DNA of 64,000 nucleotides from Siphonodentalium dalli (Eukaryota; Mollusca; Scaphopoda; Gadilida; Siphonodentaliidae). Made by a program: the position numbers and the translations under genes. The stretch covers positions 175,025,164 to 175,089,163 of the forward strand of contig CP136066.1 of assembly GCA_032622095.1 (NCBI GenBank), given 5' to 3'. Shown piece by piece: positions 52,091 through 63,391 of the stretch (positions are counted from its first letter, which is position 1; every line of letters begins with the position of its first letter). The notes under the pieces were generated by a model that worked only from the letters and a program-made list of their open reading frames with translations, was not told the origin of the DNA and ran no database searches.

Positions 52091-52160
52091 TCACCACTCC
52101 TCGTTCATTAGCAAAATATTCCTCATTCATAAACTTGCATACAGGTCGTATATAACTATA

Positions 52161-52242
52161 TATAGGTTTTTTCTCCGTTCCCATCATTTCCATGCTAATA
52201 TTATAGGTTTTTTCTCCGTTACCATCATGTCCATGCTAATAT
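52161..52242. repeat. 41-bp direct repeat containing TTTTCTCCGTT motif
   Basis: Two adjacent 41-bp units (52,161-52,201 and 52,202-52,242) start TATAGGTTTTTTCTCCGTT and end CATGCTAATAT. The first carries a one-base variant of the motif (CCGTTCCC), the second the canonical CCGTTACC. Confidence 0.92.
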
Positions 52243-52249
52243 TACATCG

Positions 52250-53330
52250 GTCGTTTGAATTGTCAGGTATTCCTTGTTCCATATATTAACACATTCTTAT
52301 ATTTATGTAATCAAATAAAATTGAATGGCATGATTACGCAGGTCTTATTTTTAGATGCACAGAATTGTGTGCACCAGCATAGATCAATGATATGGGTTTA
52401 CTGGAAACACATACACATTCAAAGTACATGGGACTGCATGTAGTTTCAAATAATAGTTAATATGTTTCCAGCGAAGTTAGAAATTCAACCAAACACGTTT
52501 GTGTCACATATTATTAAAAAATTAGTGTGTATCAACGATTCGCAATATTTAGGAATATAAAGACCCAAAATGTGTTTTGTCCGTTACCACGCCCACTGTA
52601 GTATATGTGTGTCGCATATCACAAACGACACATCAATATTTTCCACATGTTTTGTTTTCGAAAACGTATATATTCCCACATAAGAAATTGGTCCATTTCG
52701 TCTGTCTATACACCATATAGATTGATAGAGAGTGTTCAATTCGGAATGAATTTTTAATTGCACGGTAATCCTAAGATATACGGGTAGCCATTGACCCTAA
52801 ACATCTGGCTAGTGACAGCTCGAATCATGAGTATTTTATAAAATTGCATGCATGTGACTATAGCCACCATTGTGTATTGATTGTGACAATATAAAACTGT
52901 TGCCACATGTTTAAATGGACTGTACGTACCCATATGCTACATTTTCGGGTTGGTAACGGAGAAAACATGCATAAAAGTGCCTACCGTTTTCATGGCAGCT
53001 GAAAAATAGGAACATGATCCTCCGGTGCTCATTTTAACGTGACACATTCCACACATACTATATTTTCATATTATGATGATGATAACCGGCATATCGAAAA
53101 TTTATTTTTCGATTTGATTGCAAACTACATGTCGATTTAAGGAATTTTAGGCCATATACGCTATACTGTTTTGTATCATATTGGAAATAACTCCACAAAA
53201 AAAGAGACAGACGTCATAATCATAGGTGCACAAGTTCCCATTGTACTAAATATATATGCCACGTTTGAAAAATATTGACCTAAAAATGTAGGAATTAAAG
53301 CTCGTACATAATTATACATAAGTCGATAAA
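52250..53330. other. Non-coding AT-rich stretch with motif copies
   Basis: No coding signal is seen. It holds a variant motif TTTTGTCCGTTACC at 52,575-52,588 and a minus-strand copy GGTAACGGAGAAAA at 52,952-52,965. The end (about 53,180 and 53,336) has GATAACTCCAC(T/A)AAA words typical of mollusc dispersed repeats. Confidence 0.5.
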
Positions 53331-53335
53331 AGGGG

Positions 53336-53485
53336 GATAACTCCACTAAAACAAGTCAGACAGATGTCATAATCGCAGATGTCTGTGCCAAGTTTCAGGG
53401 CAAATGATCGAAACACGACTGAGAAAAACTCCGGACAAATTTGTGTCCATGGACGACAGACGGACGGACGACGCACAATTTTGTT
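53336..53485 (+). mobile_element. Decayed dispersed repeat with GACGGACGGACG tail
   Basis: The words GGATAACTCCACTAAAAC, GATGTCTGTGCCAAGTTTCA and GAGAAAAACTCCGGACAAAT precede a short ACAGACGGACGGACGACG tail. This arrangement is common in bivalve intergenic repeats. A partial relative may sit at 41,030-41,100 (CACGGACGAACGGACAGACG). Confidence 0.55.
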
Positions 53486-53529
53486 GCTGGCTATATATAA
53501 TAAAATCTTCTGCCGAGTTCTGGGCTATT

Positions 53530-55230
53530 CAGACACCCGGATTCCAGTTTTCACTCATTTATTATTAAAAACGTATTGCCCTGGTAACATCAGAACATGC
53601 CTATATATCCACCAGCAAATTATTAAATTTATTAATTATATCAAAGTCTTAAACTATAATTGATAAAACTCGGAATTGCTATAATAAGAATTGTCTGCAT
53701 TAATTTTTTCTATCTTGTTGTGATGATTCCACAATTCTCTCATGTTTAACACAAAACAGCATTTGTTTTACCCGAAAATCGAATCCCAGAAAATTTATGG
53801 ACCCGATAATTATCTTATGGTAGGTGAACATGATCACACTTTGTTACTTAGTTAAATTCCTAACCAGAAATAGATGATACTGTTATTTAGGCAGTTGGAT
53901 TCCATTTTTTGTAACTGTTTCCATTTGAAGGTAACATCCGCATGTTATGCACTCTATCAAAACTAGTATGTTGATATATTATTCGTCTTGTTACTCTTCC
54001 ACATAATTCAATTCGACTAATGGCCGATTCCATAGTTACAGTTAATATATAGAAATAAGGGAGGGTTTGTTGTTCCGATAGCCGGATTCCAGTTTTCACT
54101 GATTTTATTAATAAATAAAAACAAATAACCGTGGTAACCATTGATCCTGCTTTAACGCCTTATTATATCTATTACTTACATCTCAATTGTTGACAAACGA
54201 AGCTGTTTTTTTAATAAATGGCATGCATAATAATTAATTATCCATACCATGTTTTGATTGATATCAGAATTCTCTCATTTTTCACACAAAAAACTGTTTT
54301 TCTCCCAAAAACAAATCATAGAGCATTGCCATATTCCAAAATTATCTTACAAAATGTGAAAATGTCCACCCTCTATTGTTTAGTTGCGTTCCCATCCAAT
54401 AATAGACGTAAATGCTATTTAGGTAGCTGGATTCCATTTTCACTGGTTTGATTCACGATAAAGCCTATTTTACCCCAAAATCAGAAATCGATACAAGAAG
54501 GCAACACCGGCATGTTATCTGCTGTACCAATATGAAACTTTTGGTACATAACTAATCGTGTTACTCTTTCACATGATTCAATTCGAATTAGTGTCGATTC
54601 CGGTCCCCACTAATAAATGTGTAGGGCCTATATAGAAATATATTAAAGGGATGCTACTCAGAGTACTCAATTCCAGTTTTCACTGATTATATTAATTCAA
54701 ATCAGATTACCATGGTAACCATAGAACCTGCCTTATTCCAAAAACGCCGTATCAATTTATTATCTACATCTAACATTGAAACTGGGATTGTTTTTATAAA
54801 TTGGAATGAATTAATGATGCATATCTTTTTGTGGTGGATTCCAGAATTATCTATTTTTTTCACACTCAAAGCGATTTTTACCCCAAAAACTAAACCTAGA
54901 ACATTGACATACTTTTACAAAAGGTGAACATGTCCAACCTCTATTGTTTGGTTGTGTTTGCACCCAAAAATAGATATAAATGTTATTTAGGCAGCTAGAT
55001 TCCATTTTTCACTGTTTTTTTTCAAAGCTTATTTCACCTCAAATTAAGAAATCGTACAACACTACACGAAAAGGCAACACCGGCATGTTATCCGCGGTAT
55101 CAATACGGACATTTTGATATATAATTTAGTTTGTTAGTCTTCCACTTGGTTGAACTCGCAAAATAACCCTCAATTTTGGTCCCAACTGATACACTGGTAT
55201 ATGTGTACTTTTCATTATTTGAGCTATATA
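53530..55230. repeat. Three diverged tandem units of about 545-585 bp
   Basis: ATTCCAGTTTTCACT recurs near 53,540, 54,086 and 54,670. Each is followed by (A/G)CC(C/G/A)TGGTAAC (near 53,580, 54,130 and 54,710), later by CACA(A/C)..CATTTGTTTTACCC-like words, then by TTATTTAGGCAG(C/T)TGGATTCCATTTT (53,886, 54,415 and 54,980), GGCATGTTAT and GTTACTCTTCCAC. The divergence is large, so the tandem triplication is old. No protein domain is encoded. Confidence 0.8.
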
Positions 55231-55239
55231 TAATTCACA

Positions 55240-55595
55240 CAGACCAGCTAGTTTTGTTCTACAGTTCACTGCAAATTGTCAGAGAACTTAGAAGCGGCAA
55301 TGTTTACATCCCATCGATTGATTTGCTCACAACTAAATGACAAATATCGACACACGCCAAAAAATATAGTCCCCATTTTTTATTCCGAAAAGATGTGAGA
55401 AATGAATTATACATAATTTAACGATAACAATTTATTAGTATATAACATGCGAAACATACAGTAGAAAAACGCTTTCTGTAAACGACAAAATGCAATAATG
55501 AAATCATAGTCCGCCTGTTCTTGATACGCGTTGAAACTTAATGTGATCAGCGCTATAGACCGGAAATGATCACCGAGAGGGTAAAACTATTGTGT
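55240..55595. other. Non-coding stretch
   Basis: No open frame with a domain and no tandem repeat is visible between the 560-bp units and the 22-bp repeat. Confidence 0.45.
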
Positions 55596-55601
55596 CAACC
55601 A

Positions 55602-55703
55602 TCGCCTCGGTCATTGTTATCCATCGCCTCGGTCAGTGTTATCCATCGCCTCGGTCAGTGTTATCCATCGCCTCGGTCAGTGTTATCCACCGCCTCGGTC
55701 CCA
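55602..55703. repeat. 22-bp minisatellite, about 4.6 copies
   Basis: CATCGCCTCGGTCAGTGTTATC is repeated in tandem with few changes (the first unit has TCATTG, the last CACCGCC). It contributes the C-terminus of a minus-strand frame (55,661-55,900) that is not a convincing gene. Confidence 0.93.
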
Positions 55704-56163
55704 AGCGATTGATATAACGTTCTGCCCCATGGGGATTTCCCACTATTTAATGAGAAAGCATATAATATAAAGCGTTTATCTAACAAATACATACAAAATT
55801 GTACCCAGTATTTCGGAGGCTTAACATGATACAATCGCTGTGGGGAACTATTATTGTTCACGGTGGAGTCCATCATGATTCTGAATACTTCTACGAGCAT
55901 ATATCATGGGCATGTGTATATTGCAATGACATATTTAGCCTTGATATACACAAAACAGCAATTTAGGTCCCGAAAATATTGCTGCCAAAATTGCCGGATC
56001 TCGAGAACATTACAATGGTAGAAACGCTTGAATATTCGACCAAGTTGGTAAATAAGAACGAACTATAAACACTTCTGCTCCTTAAATATAGAAACGCCAT
56101 TCGAACATATCCATCTGAAGGATTTCTGATATCCACAAAAAAATGAAACAAATACCCTATGTG
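55704..56163. other. Non-coding stretch
   Basis: Minus-strand frames here and across the neighbouring element have no recognisable motif. An ATATAAAGCGTTTATC word near 55,764 resembles the AATAAAGAGCGTT motif but lacks AG. Confidence 0.4.
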
Positions 56164-56661
56164 TTTTAAAGACACGGTTGGCATTGGAGGTGGGTATCCT
56201 GTGAAAATATCTCCACCCGTCAAAAACCGCCACAAACAGAAAGAACATCAAAATGTAGATAGACTTTGTCCGTATACAAATAAGAAATATCGCATAAACA
56301 GTATGTTATTGTCATATTTTTGACCATTGTTATGTAAACAAAAGCATAAAAAGTTACTTTTCTGGTGTTTGTTTATATTATGATGGTAAAGAGCGTTATT
56401 TGTTGATGAATACCTGATATGGAACTAATAAAGAGCGTTTATTCCATTTGTGTGTTATTAGCCAGTAGCATTGTGCTGTCTTCTGTAACACAATCAGGCT
56501 CTTGCTTATGTAAATTATAGTAGGTCTTTATATAACATGCTGTTTACGCGTGGGTCATGGTATATATGAACGGAACTGTATGCGTTTTAATGTTTTTCTG
56601 TTTACGGTGTTTGGAACAAATATGAATATTTTCGACAATTAAGGCCGCACGTGCCTTTAAG
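56164..56661. mobile_element. About 497-bp dispersed element, copy 2
   Basis: This is the second copy of the element at 40,447-40,943. The left terminus TTTTAAAGACACG pairs with the right terminus CGTGCCTTTAA as an inverted repeat of about 10 bp. Differences are scattered single bases and small indels (for example loss of 'ACATAAA' before one AAAGAGCGTT motif), consistent with an old dispersed family, not a recent local duplication. Confidence 0.65.
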
Positions 56662-58110
56662 GTGTGATTTCGGCTTAAACCTATCTGCGATTTGGTCGAG
56701 CATGCATGGCAATTTAGTGATGACATTTACAATTTCACGCGTCGCTCTTCCACTCTATAAGTAGTATCAATTTCCTTCACATTGATCATAACACTTTTGT
56801 CCTCACACACACCCAACCTCCAACACAAAGTTTTAACTCGTGAAGTTGCAACCATGGTCACGAAGTCCAGACAATGTCAGTAGTGTATTTTACAAACAGC
56901 TCAATTTCATTTTATTTAAAAAGATTCTCTGTCCGATTTTACACAAAATTTGTAAAAAATTTCAGATCACAAGGTAAAAGACAAATGAAAAACACGTACA
57001 ATCACAATAATTATTGTTCGCATTGAACACATATCGCGAAAAGACACACATAATATCCATCCGTTTTTAACAAAAGCTCATAATTGAGAACGCTGATTTG
57101 TCATTTACCGCCACTTACCGCTGGACGACGGGTGTGTGGACGCTCTTTATTAGAGACGTTAATTGTCACGTTTGCCAGGCTGACCAGAACAACCTCTTAT
57201 GAATGAGTTCATGTGTCGATCGGAGTATTCTCGGAAAACATTGACAGTGGTTTTATGGTGTCAATCTGACTGGGCGTCCTTAAATGTAGTTAGCATATAT
57301 ATGTCATATACCTGTCATATACCTGTCATATACCTGTCATTGATTTGGCAAATTGGCACTGACATCATAAATAAACATATGCCTACATGTATCTTAAAGA
57401 ACACAAATATTTCCGGTTATATGGCCCATACGATTGATATTTGAGAAAATTATTCGAGTACGACAGCTATAGTGGATACGGTGTGTAAATAGGGTCTCCA
57501 TCCGTTTGAATGTTTTTCCAATTTGGAACATCCAAGTGCACCCCACTTCAACAGACCCAAAATCCCGCGTCTAGGAAATCCACCCCATACATTTTAATCG
57601 GAATTTTCCATGCGTTAATTGTTGAACATTCAGAAGATCTGCCACCCCTATTACAGTTGGATTTAAAAAAATCAAGCTATTAGAAAACATTAAACCTATT
57701 TTCGGTCTGAAATCTCCAACTGACGTTGTGTTAGATACGAAATTTCCAATACTTGATATTTTACCCATACACCATATCGACACGTTAATGACGATATGTT
57801 ATTCTATATGTACCAGACAATTTCCAAGGTAAATAAAGTGTTTATGATTTTATTTCCATTGGCGGATTATAGTAATCATTCTTATGTGTCTTAACTCAGA
57901 CTACATCATTCTCAAATGTGTAATTCACAAGCGTTGTCCTCCAATCTGTACACCTTCTGTGGGTCAACGTCTTTGTTGCTCGATGTATTCGACTGATGCA
58001 ACAATGGACGTGTGAATGTGTTATTTTCGAAACCACGATCATCACAAGATAACAAATGTTATGAAAAAGCAGTAATCCTAATTTGAAGTTATAAAAATAA
58101 TCGAGTTCAT
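56662..58110. other. Non-coding stretch with a short 11-bp repeat
   Basis: No gene was identified. An 11-bp repeat (CTGTCATATAC, about 3.5 copies) lies near 57,307-57,345. A minus-strand AATAAAGAGCGT motif (reading ACGCTCTTTATTAG on plus) lies at 57,140-57,152. Confidence 0.5.
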
Positions 58111-58116
58111 TCAGGA

Positions 58117-58234
58117 TGCAAGAGATAACGCATCACAATTATGATAACGGGAATAAATTTGACCTACACAATACCTAATAAGAGATAACTCGCCACACTT
58201 ATGATAATGACAATAAATGAGACCTACACAATAC
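58117..58234. repeat. Two isolated satellite B units
   Basis: Two 60-bp units match satellite B (AAGAGATAACGCATCACAATTATGATAA, GACCTACACAATAC) but lie 1.2 kb left of the main array. They end exactly before CACTCTTTC and the twin palindromes. Their minus-strand reading continues the same 20-residue pattern (HYHKCGELSLI...). They may be the ancestral seed or an isolated remnant of a larger array. Confidence 0.9.
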
Positions 58235-58254
58235 TTCACTCTTTCAAAATCGCA

Positions 58255-58313
58255 GCCCGCTTTAGCGGGCACGACGTAATTGACATTAAACACCACAGCC
58301 CGCTTTAGCGGGC
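58255..58313. repeat. Twin 16-bp palindromes
   Basis: GCCCGCTTTAGCGGGC occurs twice, at 58,255-58,270 and 58,298-58,313, each a perfect 6-bp stem around TTTA. The GC-rich palindrome stands out in AT-rich DNA. The spacing of 43 bp and the identical flanks (CA before, A after) suggest one duplicated element, or paired sites of a protein or small element. Confidence 0.88.
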
Positions 58314-58319
58314 AGAGAA

Positions 58320-59195
58320 TAATTTTCGGGAATAACAGACAATAATATCACGTTTGCGGAGATATGCTAATGCTTTTATTGACTGGCGACTTAGTTATCA
58401 TATGGGTGATATTCTTTATCAATACTGATTTACTGCTGAACACGTAGACCTGACAAATACGGCCACAATGAGATGTTTCAGGCCTAAATATATACAGCAG
58501 ATGTATGACGTCACAATTACTATTGTGGGGTTTCCCTGGGATTCCCCAAAAATGCTGACGAAAACAATGCCGACGTGTGTTTTTTTAATCAGATACACAT
58601 GTACCAATTGATTAAGTTTGTTATTGTTTATGACAAAGACAGTGCGATAACACATGTTTATGAAATACAGACGATTGATGCCCTTTGTAACGACGTTTTC
58701 TGTGGTAACCGTCTAGTGTCTCCTATTTTCGACGTAATGTTACGAAATTCACCGTGCCGTGCAATAGTGCGACTTCAATAATATTAGCTGCGAGTGCATG
58801 TTGTAAGCATGATATTGACACGCATAAACAGTTTGGGAACACAATGGGATCATTGGCCGTTGTGTTGGAAAGTTATTCATAATTGCTTAGCATTATTACA
58901 GTTGAATACACGTGGGCCTAAATCCGGGAAAATGGGTCTTTCTCGGTTAAATAACGCCTTCTTGGGCATACACTTGGTCTGATCTCATCATTATGCTCAT
59001 GCCATGCCTTCTTATTTCATTCTTAATCACCACATATGCTAAATTTACGACATGTGATGGATATATTGCTAATATAACAATTTGAATGTGAGTTTGGTCA
59101 ATATACTTATGTGGTAAAATATTGCAAATAAAGTTAACTGTAACAGTAAATATTGAGTTCAAATGTATATACGCGCCTGGTACATACGGCATGCG
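58320..59195. other. Non-coding stretch
   Basis: Short frames on both strands (for example 58,575-58,781 plus, with MYQLIKFVIVYDKDSAITHVYE) have no recognisable domain. I treat them as chance frames. Confidence 0.4.
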
Positions 59196-59196
59196 T

Positions 59197-59240
59197 TACC
59201 ATGGTGATATAATCGGCAGTTAGTGATATAATCGGCAGTT
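59197..59240. repeat. 19-bp direct repeat
   Basis: GTGATATAATCGGCAGTTA is present twice in tandem directly left of the satellite B flank. Confidence 0.85.
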
Positions 59241-60840
59241 AGTTCAAATTGATGGGCTGTTGTCACTGGTCATGACAATATATGGGTGTTCATACCTACC
59301 ACATCTATAAATACTAGTATGAATGCCCCACATATGAGACAATGAATTTCCATATAAACGGCTGCAAACCCGGTGGCCTGGACCATTTGACCTCTGTAAA
59401 TTTGGTGGCGAAAGAGTTAATAAGAGATAACTCATCACAATCATGATAGTGAGAATCAGCGAGATCTACACAATACTTAATAAGAGATAACTCGTCACAA
59501 TTATAATAATGAGAATCAATGAGACCATCACAATACTTAGTAATAGATTACTCGTCACAATTATGATAATGAGAATCAATAAGACCTACACAATACTTAA
59601 TAAGAGATCACTCATCACAATTATGATAATGAGAATCAATGAGACCTACACATTACTTAATAAGAGATAACTCGTCACAATTATAAGAATGAGAATCAAT
59701 GAGACCACCACAATACTTAATAATAGATTACTCGTCACAATTATGATAATGAGAATCAATAAGACCTACACAATACTTAATAAGAGATAACTCATCACAA
59801 TTATGATAATGAGAATCAATGAGACCTACACAATACTTAATAAGAGATAACTCATCACAATTATAATAATGAGAATCAATGAGACCTACACAATACTTAA
59901 TTAGAGATAACTCATCACAGTTATAATAATGAGAATCAATGAGACCTACACAATACTTAATAAGAGATAACTCATCACAATTATAATAATGAGAATCAAT
60001 GATGCCTACACAATATTTAATAAGAGATAACGCATCACAATTATTATGAGAATCAATGAGACCTACACAATACTTAGTTACAGATAACTCATCGAAATTA
60101 TGATAATGAGAATCAATGAGACCCACACAATACTTAATAAGAGATATCTCATCACAGTTATGATAACGGGAATCAATGAGTCCTACACAATAATCAATAA
60201 GAGATAACTCATCACAATTATGATAATGAGAATAAATGAGACCTACATAATTCTTAATAAGAGATAACTCATCACAATTATGATAATGAGAATCAATGAG
60301 ACCTACACAATAATCAATAAGGGATAACAAATCAGAATTATAATGAGATTCAGTTAGGCCTACACAATACTTAATAAGAGATAACTCGTCACAATTACGA
60401 TAATGAGAATAAATGAGACCTACACAATACTTAATAAAAGATAACTCGTCACAATTATGATAATGGGAATCAATTAGACCTACACAATAATTAATAAGAG
60501 ATAACTCGTCACAGTTATGATAATGATAATAAATGAGACATACACAATACTTAATAAGAGATAACTCATCACAATTATGATAATGCGAATAAATGAGACC
60601 CACACAATACTTAATAAGAGATAACTCATTACAATTTTTCAATTACGATAATGAGAATCAATGAGACCTACACAATACTTCATAAAAGATAACACATCAC
60701 AATATTTATGATAGTGAGAATCAATAAGACCTACACAATACTTAATAAGAGATAATTCATCACAATTACGATAATGAGAATCAATGAGACCTACACAATA
60801 CTTCATAAAAGATAACTCATCACAATTATGATAATGAGAA

Positions 60841-61560
60841 TCAATGAGGCACACACAATACTTAATAAGAGATAACTCATCACAGTTATAATAATGAGAA
60901 TCAATGAGACATACACAATACTTAATAAGAGATAACTCACCACAGTTATAATAATGAGAATCAATGAAACCTACACAATACTTAATGAGAGATAACTCAT
61001 CACAGTTATGATAATGAGAATCAATGAGACATACACAATACTTAATAAGAGATAACTCATCACAATTATGATAATGAGAATCAATAAGACCTACACAATA
61101 CTTAATAAGAGATAACTCATCACAGTTATAATAATGAGAATCAATGAGACATACACAATACTTAATAAGAGATAACTCACCACAGTTATAATAATGAGAA
61201 TCAATGAAACATACACAATACTTAATGAGAGATAACTCATCACAGTTATGATAATGAGAATCAATGAGACATACACCATACTTAATAAGAGATAACTCAT
61301 CACAATTATGATAATGAGAATCAATGAAACATACACAATACTTAATAAGAGATAACCCATCACAGTTATAATAATGAGAATCAATGAGACATACACAATA
61401 CTTAATAAGAGATAACTCACCACAGTTATAATAATGAGAATCAATGAAACATACACAATACTTAATGAGAGATAACTCATCACAGTTATGATAATGAGAA
61501 TCAATGAGACCTACACAATACTTAATAAAAGATAACTCGTCACAATTATGATGAGAATCA
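60841..61560. repeat. Four-unit (240-bp) higher-order repeat in satellite B
   Basis: Units follow a fixed order three times in succession, starting at 60,841, 61,081 and 61,321. The order is a CATCACAGTTATA type, an ACTCACCACAGTTATA type, a CTTAATGAGAG...CAGTTATG type, then a CACAATTATG type. The 240-bp period is a clear higher-order repeat. The last tetramer is completed by a variant unit. Confidence 0.85.
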
Positions 61561-61620
61561 ATGAGACACAAACAATACTCAATAAAAGAAAACTCGTCAC
61601 AATTATAATAATGGGAATCA

Positions 61621-62160
61621 ATGAGACCTACATAATAATTAATAAGAGATAACTCGTAACAATTATGATAATGAGAATCAATGAGACATACACAATACTT
61701 AATAAGAGATAACTCACCACAGTTATAATAATGAGAATCAATGAAACCTACACAATACTTAATAAGAGATAACTCATCACAGTTATGATAATGAGAATCA
61801 ATGAGACATACACAATACTTAATAAGAGATAACTCATCACAATTATGATAATGAGAATCAATGAAACCTACACAATACTTAATAAGAGATAACTCATCAC
61901 AGTTATAATAATGAGAATCAATGAGACATACACAATACTTAATAAGAGATAACTCACCACAGTTATAATAATGAGAATCAATGAAACATACACAATACTT
62001 AATGAGAGATAACTCATCACAGTTATGATAATGAGAATCAATGAGACCTACACAATATTTAATAAAAGATAACTCGTCACAATTATAATAATGAGAATCA
62101 ATGAGACACAAACAATACTCAATAAAAGAAAACTCGTCACAATTATAATAATGGGAATCA
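61621..62160. repeat. Nine-unit (540-bp) block of satellite B, copy 1
   Basis: Nine consecutive units recur in the same order at 62,701-63,240 (offset 1,080 bp). Markers are the ACTCGTAACAATTATG unit at the start and the GACACAAACAATACTCAATAAAAGAAAAC unit near the end. That last unit also occurs at 61,561. Confidence 0.88.
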
Positions 62161-62700
62161 ATGAGACCTACATAATAATTAATAAGAGATAACTCATCAC
62201 AGTTATAATAATGAGAATCAATAAGACCTACACAATACTTAATAAGAGATAACTCATCACAGTTATAATAATGAGAATCAATGAGACCATCACAATACTT
62301 AATAAGAGATAACTCATCACAGTTATAATAATGAGAATCAATGAGACCATCACAATACTTAATAAGAGATAACTCATCACAGTTATAATAATGAGAATCA
62401 ATGAGACCTACATAATAATTAATAAGAGATAACTCATCACAGTTATAATAATGAGAATCAATAAGACCTACACAATACTTAATAAGAGATAACTCATCAC
62501 AGTTATAATAATGAGAATCAATGAGACCATCACAATACTTAATAAGAGATAACTCATCACAGTTATAATAATGAGAATCAATAAGACCTACACAATACTT
62601 AATAAGAGATAACTCATCACAGTTATAATAATGAGAATCAATGAGACCATCACAATACTTAATAAGAGATAACTCATCACAATTATAATAATGGGAATCA

Positions 62701-63240
62701 ATGAGACCTACATAATAATTAATAAGAGATAACTCGTAACAATTATGATAATGAGAATCAATGAGACATACACAATACTTAATAAGAGATAACTCACCAC
62801 AGTTATAATAATGAGAATCAATGAAACCTACACAATACTTAATAAGAGATAACTCATCACAGTTATGATAATGAGAATCAATGAGACATACACAATACTT
62901 AATAAGAGATAACTCATCACAATTATGATAATGAGAATCAATGAAACCTACACAATACTTAATAAGAGATAACTCATCACAGTTATAATAATGAGAATCA
63001 ATGAGACATACACAATACTTAATAAGAGATAACTCACCACAGTTATAATAATGAGAATCAATGAAACATACACAATACTTAATGAGAGATAACTCATCAC
63101 AGTTATGATAATGAGAATCAATGAGACCTACACAATACTTAATAAAAGATAACTCGTCACAATTATAATAATGAGAATCAATGAGACACAAACAATACTC
63201 AATAAAAGAAAACTCGTCACAATTATAATAATGGGAATCA
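62701..63240. repeat. Nine-unit (540-bp) block of satellite B, copy 2
   Basis: This is the second copy of the 61,621-62,160 block. Between the copies lies a different nine-unit stretch in which GACCATCACAATAC and AAGACCTACACAATAC units alternate. Confidence 0.88.
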
Positions 63241-63391
63241 ATGAGACCTACATAATAATTAATAAGAGATAACTCATCACAGTTATAATAATGAGAATCA
63301 ATGAGACCATCACAATACTTAATAAGAGATAACTCATCACAGTTATAATAATGAGAATCAATGAGACCTACACAATACTTAATAAGAGAGA

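Larger units (their letters stand above)
59417..63391. repeat. Satellite B: 60-bp tandem array
   Basis: About 66 head-to-tail units have the key words TTAATAAGAGATAACTCATCAC, A(A/G)TTAT(A/G)ATAATGAGAATCA and ATGAGACCTACACAATAC. The left third (to about 60,640) is more diverged and has small indels, including a disrupted unit near 60,632. The right two-thirds is homogeneous. The unit has no stop in one minus-strand frame, which gives minus ORFs of 304 codons (60,642-59,728) and 935 codons (63,446-60,639), with a 20-residue period LIDSHYYNCDELSLIKYCVG. There is no initiator context or non-repetitive domain, and many variants alter the peptide, so a gene is unlikely. The unit shows no similarity to satellite A. 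Confidence 0.96.

Noticed and set aside
47405-52965. TTTTCTCCGTTACC as a telomeric or interstitial telomere repeat
   Set aside because: Animal telomeres are TTAGGG-like. The motif is scattered, not arrayed, and does not match.
38427-59400. tRNA, rRNA or snRNA genes
   Set aside because: I looked for B-box GGTTCGAATCC-like words and conserved rRNA or snRNA blocks and saw none. A dedicated RNA search would be needed to be certain.
669-63391. Satellites A and B being diverged copies of one family
   Set aside because: Apart from short AT-rich words such as AGATAA, I could not align the two 60-bp units on either strand.
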